NCBI RefSeq assembly: GCF_900129885.1
Contig: NZ_FQXE01000001.1
Location: 62,001-126,000, forward strand
DNA from: Pollutimonas bauzanensis
Lineage (GTDB): Bacteria > Pseudomonadota > Gammaproteobacteria > Burkholderiales > Burkholderiaceae_B
DNA: 64,000 nucleotides
Direction: 5' to 3'
Shown here: in pieces, positions 42,772-51,348 of the stretch
Position numbering within the stretch: position 1 is the stretch's first letter
How the letters are laid out: each line of letters starts with the position of its first letter
Notes under the pieces: model-generated
The model's input: the letters and a program-made list of their open reading frames with translations, nothing else
Databases searched by the model: none
Told to the model about the DNA's origin: nothing
Position numbers and translations under genes: made by a program

Positions 42772-42911
42772 TCTTGAATGCCTGACGCGCGATCGAAACG
42801 GATTTCGGCAACGGCGCGGTGCGCGACGACACGCAAATCAATGAGCACATCGCATTAAGACCAGCCCGCGTCATGCGGGCAGGACGACGCGGTCAAAGGC
42901 GCCCATGCGTC

Positions 42912-44291
42912 TCACTTTCTGGACAGCTCGGTAATGCGCTGCACGTTGGCGATATCCGCCAGCTTCCAGCATTCGGCGATCAGCTGCCCGGTTTGCCCGG
43001 CCCCGAGTATGGCGTCGGACATGCCCCGGAATTTGTTTTCGAGATCCTGGTCGGTCATCGGGCGCTGCAAAGAACCAATGGCGTGCTCCACGTGCACGTG
43101 CACGCTGCTGCCGTCCTTCAAGGTGGCGACGGCGTCGACGCTGGCTTCGCTGATCGCGCTGTCGACCGTGGCCACGACCTTGTCGCGCACGGCGACCACG
43201 TCAGGACGCGTGACGATGTCGTCGGCATATTCCTGCTCCGAAGCCTGGCCGAAGATCAGCCCGGCGGCGCATCCGTGGTAGACGCTGAACTTGCCCTGCA
43301 AGCCGTCGGTGGGCGTTTTCTTGCCGGTCAGCTCGAGCACCAGCGCATGCACCTTCAGATCGATGCGGACCAGGTTCTCCGGCGTCACGCCCTTTTGGCG
43401 CAGTTGGACGCAGGCGTCGATGCTGGGATGAATCACGATGCCGCAGGCAAACGGCTTATAGGAATTGAATGAAATCTCGAAACGCTCGCCCAGCTCGTCG
43501 GTGATTTCGTTCCAGTCGTACTTGGTCGATACGACCTGCGCGAATCCGCGGGGGGCTTCGATAGCCCGGCTGCTGGATGTGAACCCTTCCTTCGCCAGCA
43601 AGGCCGCCATGAGGCCCGCCTGCGCCGCCGCGCCGGGGTGGAACGGCTTGGTCATCGTGCCGAACTGTTCCCTGAGCCCGACAGGCTGCGAAGCCGCTAT
43701 GCCCAGCGCCATGACGGTCTGCTCGACGCCCAGGCCCAGCAGGCGCGCGCAGGCCGCGGCGGCGCCCAGGCCGCCCGTGGTGCCGGTGATATGCCAGCCG
43801 CGATCGTAGTGATCCGGATAAATCATGTTGCCGACGCGGCAGGAGACATCAATGCCGATGATCAGGGCATCGATCAGTTGGCGGCCGCTGGCCCCCGTAT
43901 GCTCGGCCAGGGCCAGCAAGGCGGAGCATACCGGGCCGGCCGGATGGATGATGGTCTTCAGGTGCGTATCGTCGAAATCGAAGGTGTGGGAGGTAATGCC
44001 GTTGATCAGCGCCGCGCCGGCGATGTCCACCTTTTCCTTGCGCCCCAGCACGGTGGCCTGGGCCGAGGGCTCGAGCACCTGGACGGCGGCCAGCGCGGCC
44101 TGGCCGGCTTCATGCTGCGAAGCGCCTATGGCGCAACCCAGCCAGTTCATGAAAGTGCGGTGCGCTTCGTGCTCGACCTCGGCGCTCCATCCCTGCGAGG
44201 GGTGATTGACGATATATTCCGCCAGTATCCTGGTAACCGGAGGGGCATTGCGGTCGGCGTCGACCTGTGTATTGCGGGCCATAAATTTCAT
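42912..44291 (-). CDS. MmgE/PrpD family protein
   Basis: A product of 459 residues with family features: RTFMNWLGCAIGAS, HTFDFDDTHLKTIIHP, GIDVSCRVGNMIYPDHY and YKPFACGIVIHPSID. It differs from the copy at 32052. It lies upstream-to-downstream after the Bug protein and GntR regulator on the same strand, a common trio in Bordetella relatives. The substrate is probably a di- or tricarboxylate; no methylcitrate genes are near. ATG 44291 is used; ATG 44282 is possible. Confidence 0.87.
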   Translation of the reverse strand: MKFMARNTQVDADRNAPPVTRILAEYIVNHPSQGWSAEVEHEAHRTFMNWLGCAIGASQHEAGQAALAAVQVLEPSAQATVLGRKEKVDIAGAALINGITSHTFDFDDTHLKTIIHPAGPVCSALLALAEHTGASGRQLIDALIIGIDVSCRVGNMIYPDHYDRGWHITGTTGGLGAAAACARLLGLGVEQTVMALGIAASQPVGLREQFGTMTKPFHPGAAAQAGLMAALLAKEGFTSSSRAIEAPRGFAQVVSTKYDWNEITDELGERFEISFNSYKPFACGIVIHPSIDACVQLRQKGVTPENLVRIDLKVHALVLELTGKKTPTDGLQGKFSVYHGCAAGLIFGQASEQEYADDIVTRPDVVAVRDKVVATVDSAISEASVDAVATLKDGSSVHVHVEHAIGSLQRPMTDQDLENKFRGMSDAILGAGQTGQLIAECWKLADIANVQRITELSRK

Positions 44292-44338
44292 TCATCCAAA
44301 AAAAAAGCGTCAACTATTCAAATAAAAAGCTCGGCTGT

Positions 44339-45313
44339 TCAAGCCGTCAAATTGATGTTCTGTTCTTTGGCCAGCTTGGTCCAGCGCTCCAGGTCGAGCT
44401 TGGCGTAATCGGCGAATTCCGCGGAAGTCATGGGCATGGGCTCGATGGCTTCGATTTCCAGTTGCTTGGCGAGGTCGGGCAGAACCAGCACCTTGTTCAG
44501 GCTGTCATTCAGGACCTTCACGACGTCCTTGTCCATTCCCGCCGGACCCGACACGCCGTACCACTGCAGGACATCGTCAAAGCCCTTTATGCCCAGCTCT
44601 TCGAACGTGGGCACATCCTTGAAGCGGGGGTTGCGCGTCTTGCCCGTCACGGCGATGGCCCTGACCGTCTGGGATTTCAGGTGAGGCACGGCGGCGGCAA
44701 GCCCGGGAAACATGGCCTGGGTCTGGCCGGCGATCAAATCGGTAAACGCGGGCGACACGCCCTTGTAGGCAATGTGCACCATGTTCGAGCCCACCCGCTG
44801 CTTGAGCAGCTCCATCAGCAAGTGAGTAAGGGAACCGGCGCCCGCCGAACCATAGTTGGTGTTCCCATCGTTCTTTTTCGAATAGGCGATGAAGTCCTGC
44901 AGATTATGGATGGGCAGCTTCGAGTTGACTACCAGCACATTCGGCGTGCCGCCTATCATGCCCACCGGGGTGAAGTCGCGTATCGGATCGTAGGGGACAT
45001 GGCGGGTGGCCGGGCTGGTGGCAAGCGTTGCCACATACCCTTGCATCAGCACATAGCCATCCGGCTGGGAGCGCGCCGTCTTCTGGCAGGCGATGATGCC
45101 CCCGCCTCCGCCCTGGTTGTCCACGATGAATGTCTGCCCCAGTTCCTTGCCCCAGGCGTTGGTCACCGCCCTGCCGACGAAATCGCTGCCTCCGCCGGGC
45201 GCGACCGGCACGATATAGGTGATTGCGTGAGAGGGGTATTTTGATTGGGCGGAGGATATCTGCGGCATGCCCAGCAAGGCAGCGCTGCCCAGTAAGAAAG
45301 AACGGCGTTTCAT
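44339..45313 (-). CDS. Bug family substrate-binding protein, third copy
   Basis: A product of 324 residues: signal peptide (RSFLLGSAALLGMPQISSA), YPSHAITYIVPVAPGGGSDF, GQTFIVDNQGGGGG and the MVHIAYKGVSPA loop. It is the periplasmic receptor of the GntR-Bug-PrpD unit and likely binds the acid processed by the PrpD protein. No TctA/TctB genes are nearby. Confidence 0.92.
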   Translation of the reverse strand: MKRRSFLLGSAALLGMPQISSAQSKYPSHAITYIVPVAPGGGSDFVGRAVTNAWGKELGQTFIVDNQGGGGGIIACQKTARSQPDGYVLMQGYVATLATSPATRHVPYDPIRDFTPVGMIGGTPNVLVVNSKLPIHNLQDFIAYSKKNDGNTNYGSAGAGSLTHLLMELLKQRVGSNMVHIAYKGVSPAFTDLIAGQTQAMFPGLAAAVPHLKSQTVRAIAVTGKTRNPRFKDVPTFEELGIKGFDDVLQWYGVSGPAGMDKDVVKVLNDSLNKVLVLPDLAKQLEIEAIEPMPMTSAEFADYAKLDLERWTKLAKEQNINLTA

Positions 45314-45374
45314 CTTGATTGTCTCCTGGATGTTGAAGGGTCGCTAAGTTTTCTTGTGCCAGCCGCCTTGCGGG

Positions 45375-46076
45375 CTAGTCGTCGCCGGAAAGCCGGCCAT
45401 GCGCATTGATGACATGGTGGCTCAGCAGCTCGGCGCAGTAATCCGCATGCGCGATCGTTTCGGAATCGCGCAAGGCTTTGACGATCTGCTTGTGTTCCTC
45501 GTTGGATCGCTGCCGATGTGATGAAGTCGAAAGATTCGTCAACCGCGACAAATGCAGTTTCTGGATGACTTCGCGATAAGCCTTGGCGATTTCCTTGTTG
45601 CCGGCATAGTCGATAAACAGCCAGTGAAAGCGCAGATTCTCGCGGTAATAGGCCTGCGGATTGTCCTCCGCGTCCGCGGCGTCCATGGCCTGGGTGCAGG
45701 CTTCCAGGTCCTGCACCAGCATTTGCCGCCGTTCGGCGGGCAGGTGCGAAGCCATCCGGCCGGCATGGCTGTCCAGCAGAGCGCGGAATTCATAGAGGTC
45801 GCGCACCTCGGCGTCGGTCAGTTCGCGCACGTACACGCCGAAGTGCTTTCTGGAAACCACCAGGCCGGAGCTTTCCAGCGCCCGCAGGGCTTCGCGCACC
45901 GGCACGCGCGACACTTTGAGCTGTTCGACCAGTTCCGATTCCCTCAAGACCTGGCCGGGCGCAAAAGCTCCCGACAGGATCTGGCTCAGCAACTGGTCCC
46001 GCACCAGCTTGCCCAGCGAGGTATTTTTGATTTCGTCGAAATCGTTCTGTGCGACTTCGTTGAATAGCCAGTCCAT
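45375..46076 (-). CDS. GntR family regulator (FadR/FCD subfamily)
   Basis: A product of 233 residues: winged helix (GQVLRESELVEQLKVSRVPVREALRALESSGLV in part) and a C-terminal FCD ligand domain with the metal-binding Asp/His pattern (LYEFRALLDSHAGRMA, NLRFHWLFIDYAGN). FCD proteins sense organic acids. A seven-base inverted repeat lies just upstream of its start, and it heads the Bug-PrpD unit on the minus strand. Confidence 0.9.
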   Translation of the reverse strand: MDWLFNEVAQNDFDEIKNTSLGKLVRDQLLSQILSGAFAPGQVLRESELVEQLKVSRVPVREALRALESSGLVVSRKHFGVYVRELTDAEVRDLYEFRALLDSHAGRMASHLPAERRQMLVQDLEACTQAMDAADAEDNPQAYYRENLRFHWLFIDYAGNKEIAKAYREVIQKLHLSRLTNLSTSSHRQRSNEEHKQIVKALRDSETIAHADYCAELLSHHVINAHGRLSGDD

Positions 46077-46098
46077 TTCCGAGCCTAGATTTATTGAG

Positions 46099-46116
46099 TC
46101 GTATAATTGTATACGA
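46099..46116. promoter_or_regulatory. Inverted repeat, probable GntR operator
   Basis: TCGTATA-ATTG-TATACGA, a perfect seven-base inverted repeat with a four-base spacer, 22 bases upstream of the GntR gene. FCD-type GntR proteins typically bind TNGTNNNACNA-like palindromes; this one contains a similar TNGTATA arrangement. It probably autoregulates the gene and controls the downstream unit. Confidence 0.6.
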
Positions 46117-46154
46117 TTCTGCGGAAACAGAGAAACCCGTCCGCAGTCCTCTGC

Positions 46155-47354
46155 TTATCCGGGCGCGTGGCGGCGCATGCGCCACAGCGCCACGCCGAAG
46201 ATCAGCAGTCCGCCCAGCGCCAGGGCCGCGCCTACCCAGCCTGTGGAAGTCCAGCCATAGCCCCCGGCGATGGCCAGGCCGCCCAGCCAGGCGCCCAGCG
46301 CGTTGGCCATATTGAACGCAGAATGATTCAGCGAAGCGGCCAGGGTTTGCGCATGGGGAGCGGCATCCATCAAGCGTATCTGCAGCGGCGGGCCGATCGC
46401 GACGCCGCTGCCTATGAGCAGCATGCTGAACATGGCCGTCCATGGATGGCCCGCCGCGAACGGAAACAGCGCCAGCACCAGTATGTTCCAGACCAGCAGC
46501 ACGCCGATGGCCGGCATCAGGGCCTGGTCGGCCAGCCATCCGCCAACCATATTGCCTATGATCATGCCCACCCCGACGAAGGACAGCGCGAATGGCACCC
46601 ACACCGGCGCCACGCCGGACACCTCCGTCAGCGTGGGCGCAATGTAACTGACCACGCTGAACAAGCCGCCAAAGCCTATTGCCCCTATGCCCAGCGTCAG
46701 CCATACCTGTTCCAGCCGCAGCGCGCTCAGCTCGCGCATCGGGCTGTTCAGGCGCGACGCGGGCGTGTCCGGCAGGATGCCGCGCAGCAGCGCCATGGTG
46801 AGCAATCCTGTCGCGCCGACGGCGGCGAAAGCGGCCCGCCAGCTCGTAGCCTGGCCAAGCCAGACCGCCAGCGGATTGCCGATCAGCACGGCCACGGTCA
46901 AGCCCAGCAGGACGCGGCCCACGGCCTGCCCGCGCCGGGAGGGCTCGGCCATGGCCGCCGCCACCAGCGCCGCCACGCCGAAATAGGCGCCGTGCGGCAT
47001 GCCGCTCAAGAAGCGGAACAGCATGACCGAGCCATAGGACGGCGCCAGCGCGCTGGCGAAATTTCCCGCCGCGAACACCCCCATCAGCAGAATCAGCAGC
47101 AGACGGCGCGGCAGCCTGGCGGCGATGACCGAAATCAGCGGAGCGCCTATCACCACGCCCAGGGCATAGGCGCTGATCAGATGCCCGACTTCGGGCGCGC
47201 TGAGGTCCAGATCGGCGGCGATATCGGGCAGCAGGCCCATGATGGCGAATTCGCCCGTGCCTATCCCGAAGCCGCCGACAGCCAGGGACAGCTCGGCCGC
47301 GATGCGGCGGCCGGTGGAAACGGGGCGGGCGTGGCCCGCGGCGCGCGCAGACAT
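46155..47354 (-). CDS. MFS efflux transporter, AraJ/sugar-efflux type
   Basis: A product of 399 residues with twelve hydrophobic helices. GIGTGEFAIMGLLPDIAADL in helix 1 and FLSGMPHGAYFGVAALVA in helix 4 are hallmarks of the DHA1 AraJ/YdhP group that exports sugars or drugs. ATG 47354 matches the usual N-terminus; the longer frame overlaps the trpF coding end. Its relationship to the GntR unit is only positional. Confidence 0.87.
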   Translation of the reverse strand: MSARAAGHARPVSTGRRIAAELSLAVGGFGIGTGEFAIMGLLPDIAADLDLSAPEVGHLISAYALGVVIGAPLISVIAARLPRRLLLILLMGVFAAGNFASALAPSYGSVMLFRFLSGMPHGAYFGVAALVAAAMAEPSRRGQAVGRVLLGLTVAVLIGNPLAVWLGQATSWRAAFAAVGATGLLTMALLRGILPDTPASRLNSPMRELSALRLEQVWLTLGIGAIGFGGLFSVVSYIAPTLTEVSGVAPVWVPFALSFVGVGMIIGNMVGGWLADQALMPAIGVLLVWNILVLALFPFAAGHPWTAMFSMLLIGSGVAIGPPLQIRLMDAAPHAQTLAASLNHSAFNMANALGAWLGGLAIAGGYGWTSTGWVGAALALGGLLIFGVALWRMRRHAPG

Positions 47355-47379
47355 GGATGCGGGGATGGTGGCCTGAAGA

Positions 47380-48027
47380 CTACAGGCCGCGCACCGCGGC
47401 CAGGAATTGCCTGATCTTCTGCGGACACTTGTCGCCTGGCGCCGCTTCCACGCCGCTGCTGACATCCACGGCATAGGGCCGCGTGGCCATGATGGCGGCG
47501 GCCACCGTATCGGGCAAGAGGCCGCCGGACAGCACCATCGGGCGGCTGTCGCCGGCCTCCTGCACCAGCCGCAGGAGGGAGGGATCTAGCCTGCGGCCGC
47601 TGCCGCCGTAACCCTCGCTGTAGCTGTCGAACAGCCAGGCGCTGGCCGACTGGTAGCGCCGGCATGCCTGCAGAAGGCCTTCGGGCGTATCCAGCCCTGG
47701 GGCGCCCACGCGGAATGCCCGCATATACCTGTGGTTGAAGCTTTCGCAATATTGCGGCGACTCGTCGCCGTGGAACTGCAGGAGCTCGGGCCGCAGCTGA
47801 TCGATGGCTTCTTGCACTTCGTGTTCCGGGGCATTGACGAACAAGGTGACGGCGTTGACGAAAGCCGGCACGGCGGCGCGCAGCAGGCGCGCCTGCTGCA
47901 GCGATACGGCGCGCGCGCTCTTGGCGTACAGCACCAGCCCGACAGCGTCAGCGCCCGCCTGCACGGCCGCATGAATATCTTCGAGGCGGGTCAGGCCGCA
48001 GATTTTGACGCGAGTGCGTGCTTGCAA
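47380..48027 (-). CDS. trpF: Phosphoribosylanthranilate isomerase
   Basis: A product of 215 residues, TIM-barrel TrpF: VKICGLTRLEDIHAAVQAGAD with the catalytic cysteine, LLQFHGDES, and the C-terminal AVDVSSGVEAAPGDK with the catalytic aspartate. Converts phosphoribosylanthranilate in tryptophan synthesis. In related genomes it follows truA and precedes trpB; here a TRAP permease pair is upstream and an MFS gene downstream, so trpB is not adjacent. Confidence 0.95.
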   Translation of the reverse strand: MQARTRVKICGLTRLEDIHAAVQAGADAVGLVLYAKSARAVSLQQARLLRAAVPAFVNAVTLFVNAPEHEVQEAIDQLRPELLQFHGDESPQYCESFNHRYMRAFRVGAPGLDTPEGLLQACRRYQSASAWLFDSYSEGYGGSGRRLDPSLLRLVQEAGDSRPMVLSGGLLPDTVAAAIMATRPYAVDVSSGVEAAPGDKCPQKIRQFLAAVRGL

Positions 48028-48048
48028 TTGAATATTCCTTATCTTTAT

Positions 48049-49737
48049 CTATTTGAACGCGGCGCCAGGGTCGGCCGTACCCTCGCCACTGGAACCACCA
48101 TCGTAGGAATCGGTTCCGTACACGTTGTCAGCGCCGAACCTGATGGTGGTGGGGTCCACCACCGGCGCATCATTCTTGTAATGCATGACCATGCCGGGAA
48201 ACAGCATGACGGCCGCCACCATGGCGAGCTGTATGCCGATGAACGGCACCGAACCCCAGTAGATCTGCCCCGTGGTCACTTTGGATATGAGCTTGCCCGT
48301 GACACGGTCATGATAATCGTCCTTGGGCGCCACCGAGCGCAAATAGAACAGCGCGAAGCCAAAGGGCGGATGCATGAACGAGGTTTGCATATTGACCGCC
48401 AGCAGCACCCCGAACCAGATCAGGTCTATGCCCATTTTATCGGCTACCGGCCCCAGCAGGGGAATGATGATGAAAGCCAGCTCGAAGAAATCCAGGAAAA
48501 AGGCCAGGAAGAAGGTCAGCAGGCTGACCACGATGAGGAAGCCCCATTGCCCGCCGGGCAGCCCGCTGAGCAGGTGCTCGACCCAGATATCGCCGTTCAC
48601 GCCGCGGAAGCTCAGGCTGAATACGGTCGAGCCCACCAGGATGAAGACCACGAAGCATGACAGCTTGGTGGTCGTGTCCATGGCCTGCCTGAGCAGGGGG
48701 AACGAAAAGCGGCCGCGCGACACGGCCATGACCAATGCGCCCACGGCGCCCATGGCGCCGCCCTCGGTCGGGGTGGCCACGCCGATGAAGATCGTGCCGA
48801 GCACCAGGAAAATCAGGAACAGCGGCGGGATCATCACGAAAGTGACCCGCTCGGCAATGTCGGACAGCAGCCCCAGACGCAAAGTCTTGTTCACCAGGGC
48901 AATGACGAGCGCGGTAATCCCCCAGCCGACGAGCATGATGACGACACGCTCGTCGACGGCCACCTGGGTGTGCTCGCTGAAATAATATTCGGAGCCGAAA
49001 TAGGAGACGGCCGAAGCGATAAGGGTCAGCACGCCAAGCGAGCGCAGCCCGCGGCTGCCGTCCGGCTTGACATAGATGCGCGCCTCTTCGGGCAGGGCCG
49101 GCGCGCTGGCCGGCTTGAGCAGCGAAATGACCACGATATAAGCGATGTAGGCCAGCGCCAGCAGCAGGCCGGGCAGCATGGCGCCGCGGTACATATCGCC
49201 GATGGAACGACCGAGCTGGTCGGCAAGAATGATCAGCACCAGGGACGGCGGAATGATTTGCGACAGCGTGCCCGAGGCCGCGATCACCCCCGCGGCCAGC
49301 CGCCGGTCGTAGCCGTAGCGCAACATGATGGGCAGCGAAATCAGGCCCATGGAAATGACCGAGGCGGACACCACGCCGGTCGTGGCCGCCAGCATGGCGC
49401 CGACCAGGACGACGGCAATGGCCAGGCCGCCGCGTATCGGGCCGAACAATTGCCCGACGGTTTCAAGCAGATCTTCCGCCATTCCCGATCGTTCGAGTAT
49501 CAGTCCCATCAAGGTAAAGAAGGGCACGGCCAGCAGCGTATCGTTGGCGACGATGCCGAAAATGCGTTGCGGCAATGCCTGGAACAAGGCGGGCTGCATC
49601 AGCCCCAGGTCTATGGCAACCAGGCCGTACAGGATGCCATTGGCGGCCAGCGAAAAGGCAACCGGAAAGCCCAGCAGCAGAAAAACGATCAGGTTGATGA
49701 ACATGATCGGGGCCAGGTTATCGACAAAAAACTCCAT
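48049..49737 (-). CDS. TRAP transporter large permease (DctM type)
   Basis: A product of 562 residues with many hydrophobic helices: FINLIVFLLLGFPVAFSLA, LAVPFFTLMGLILERSGMAEDL, GVIAASGTLSQIIPPSLVLI and FALFYLRSVAPKDD. These are DctM hallmarks. At 562 it exceeds the usual 430 through an insertion around residues 215-300, as in a known long DctM subgroup. ATG 49737 directly follows the DctQ stop; TTG 49743 is possible. No DctP binding protein is in the window, so the substrate is unknown. Confidence 0.92.
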   Translation of the reverse strand: MEFFVDNLAPIMFINLIVFLLLGFPVAFSLAANGILYGLVAIDLGLMQPALFQALPQRIFGIVANDTLLAVPFFTLMGLILERSGMAEDLLETVGQLFGPIRGGLAIAVVLVGAMLAATTGVVSASVISMGLISLPIMLRYGYDRRLAAGVIAASGTLSQIIPPSLVLIILADQLGRSIGDMYRGAMLPGLLLALAYIAYIVVISLLKPASAPALPEEARIYVKPDGSRGLRSLGVLTLIASAVSYFGSEYYFSEHTQVAVDERVVIMLVGWGITALVIALVNKTLRLGLLSDIAERVTFVMIPPLFLIFLVLGTIFIGVATPTEGGAMGAVGALVMAVSRGRFSFPLLRQAMDTTTKLSCFVVFILVGSTVFSLSFRGVNGDIWVEHLLSGLPGGQWGFLIVVSLLTFFLAFFLDFFELAFIIIPLLGPVADKMGIDLIWFGVLLAVNMQTSFMHPPFGFALFYLRSVAPKDDYHDRVTGKLISKVTTGQIYWGSVPFIGIQLAMVAAVMLFPGMVMHYKNDAPVVDPTTIRFGADNVYGTDSYDGGSSGEGTADPGAAFK

Positions 49738-49739
49738 GA

Positions 49740-50366
49740 TCAACGGCCCCTGCTTATTGTGTTTTGAGCGGCATTGCGGGCATCCAGCTCGGCCTGCCTG
49801 AGGATTTCATCGGCCAGCTCTTCTTCGGCGCTTTTGCCGTGGGCGCGCGCCGTCGGGTCGGGGCAGGCCCCGATCAGGAAACCTATGCATTTGATGAGGT
49901 GGGACAGCCCCGCCAGGATCAGCAAGCCAAAGCCGACAGGTATCAACAGCTTGGCGGGCCAGCGTATCAGGCCGCCAGTATTGGACGAAAGCTCGTGCAG
50001 CACCAGCGATTCATAGAAGAACGGCAGGGAAAGCCAGAAAATGAGGAAGCACGCGGGAAAGAGGAAAAACAGCACGCCGAAGATCTCTATTTTTATTTGT
50101 GTGCGCTTGGAAAACTTTTGCGCGAGAACGTCTACCCGCACGTGCTCATTGCGCAAAAATGTATAGCCCGCGGCCAGCAGGAAGATCGCGCCGAACAGAT
50201 ACCACTGCAATTCCAGCCACGCATTGGAACTGGTATTGAACACCTTGCGTATGATGGCGTTGCTTGCGCTCACCAGCACCACGACGAGCGTCAGCCAGAT
50301 AACGGCCTGCCCCACGCGCAGATTGATGTTGTCGATTATTTTTGATAAAGCGAGAAGAAATTTCAT
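49740..50366 (-). CDS. TRAP transporter small permease (DctQ type)
   Basis: A product of 208 residues with four hydrophobic helices and the DctQ pattern NAWLELQWYLFGAIFLLAAG followed by RNEHVRVDVL. ATG 50366 is preferred over GTG 50375. Its stop abuts the large-subunit start. It partners the DctM protein; the pair sits between truA and trpF. The C-terminal tail (HGKSAEEELADEILRQ) is cytoplasmic and charged. Confidence 0.92.
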   Translation of the reverse strand: MKFLLALSKIIDNINLRVGQAVIWLTLVVVLVSASNAIIRKVFNTSSNAWLELQWYLFGAIFLLAAGYTFLRNEHVRVDVLAQKFSKRTQIKIEIFGVLFFLFPACFLIFWLSLPFFYESLVLHELSSNTGGLIRWPAKLLIPVGFGLLILAGLSHLIKCIGFLIGACPDPTARAHGKSAEEELADEILRQAELDARNAAQNTISRGR

Positions 50367-50529
50367 GAGTCCCACTCAGGAAGGTGACAATGACTCCGGA
50401 CTAACAGCGGCGCGCCTGCTGCGCATTTTGCCGCGCAAAAGCTAACAAGTATAAACGATGGGTGTCTGATGGAAACGGCATGAATTCTATCCGATTCCAG
50501 GGCGCCTGGCTCTTGGTGTATGCCCAGGG

Positions 50530-51342
50530 TCAGCAGCCGGCCGGGTAAAAACCGAGGTGCGAGAACAGCGCCTTGTCGGCAGGCAGAACAGGCAGGCCGA
50601 ACTCGGCGGGATAGTCCACTTTGGCCAGGTACAGGCCGTCGGGCGCGAACGTGGGAGCGGCCAGGCGGCGGTCGCGCTGCGCCAGCAAGGCTTCCATCCA
50701 TGCGGGGGCCTGCCTGCCCTGCCCGACATACAGCAGAGCGCCCATCAGGTTGCGGACCATATGATGCAGGAAGGCGTTGGCCTTGAATGTGAACAGGAAG
50801 AAATCGCCGTAGCGCTGTATGTCCAGCGCCTGCAGAGTGCGCACGGGACTGGCGGCCTGGCATTGGGATGACCTGAAGCAGCTGAAATCATGCTCGCCGA
50901 CCAGGAACCGCGCCGCCTCGCGCATGCTGGCCAGGTCCAGGGCATGGTATACCCAGCCGGCGCGGCCGTGCAGCATGGGCGAACGTACCCTGGAATTGCG
51001 GACCAGATAAAGGTAGGTGCGCGACACGGCGGAGAACCGGGCATGGAAGGTGTCGGGCACGGCTTGCGCCCATTGCACGGCAATGCTGTCGGGCAGCAGC
51101 GCATTGAGCCCGCGCACCCAGGATTCCATGCGCCGCTGCACGGCGGTGTCGATATGAACCACCTGGCCCAGCCCGTGCACTCCCGTATCGGTGCGCCCCG
51201 CGCAGATGGTGCCGACGGGCTGCGCCAGGAATTGCCCGAGCGCGGACTCCAGCCGGTCCTGCACGGTGCGGCCGCCGGTTTGCGTCTGCCATCCCTGCCA
51301 GGACGACCCGTCGTAGGCCACTCCCAAGGCCATGCGCGGCAT
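50530..51342 (-). CDS. truA: tRNA pseudouridine synthase A
   Basis: A product of 270 residues: [12 protein letters not shown] at the start, the catalytic aspartate in [15 protein letters not shown], and [34 protein letters not shown] further on. It modifies positions 38-40 of the tRNA anticodon arm. The start lies six bases from the fimV stop, in the conserved leu-asd-fimV-truA order. Confidence 0.96.
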   Translation of the reverse strand: MPRMALGVAYDGSSWQGWQTQTGGRTVQDRLESALGQFLAQPVGTICAGRTDTGVHGLGQVVHIDTAVQRRMESWVRGLNALLPDSIAVQWAQAVPDTFHARFSAVSRTYLYLVRNSRVRSPMLHGRAGWVYHALDLASMREAARFLVGEHDFSCFRSSQCQAASPVRTLQALDIQRYGDFFLFTFKANAFLHHMVRNLMGALLYVGQGRQAPAWMEALLAQRDRRLAAPTFAPDGLYLAKVDYPAEFGLPVLPADKALFSHLGFYPAGC

Positions 51343-51348
51343 GGCGCC

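Noticed and set aside
42866-42880. CCCGC-GTCAT-GCGGG hairpin between the SDR and PrpD genes as a bidirectional terminator
   Set aside because: The stem has only five pairs and no T-tract on either side.
46107-47414. A 435-codon + strand frame opposite the MFS gene
   Set aside because: Gln/Arg/His-rich low-complexity translation, typical of antisense to a membrane protein gene.
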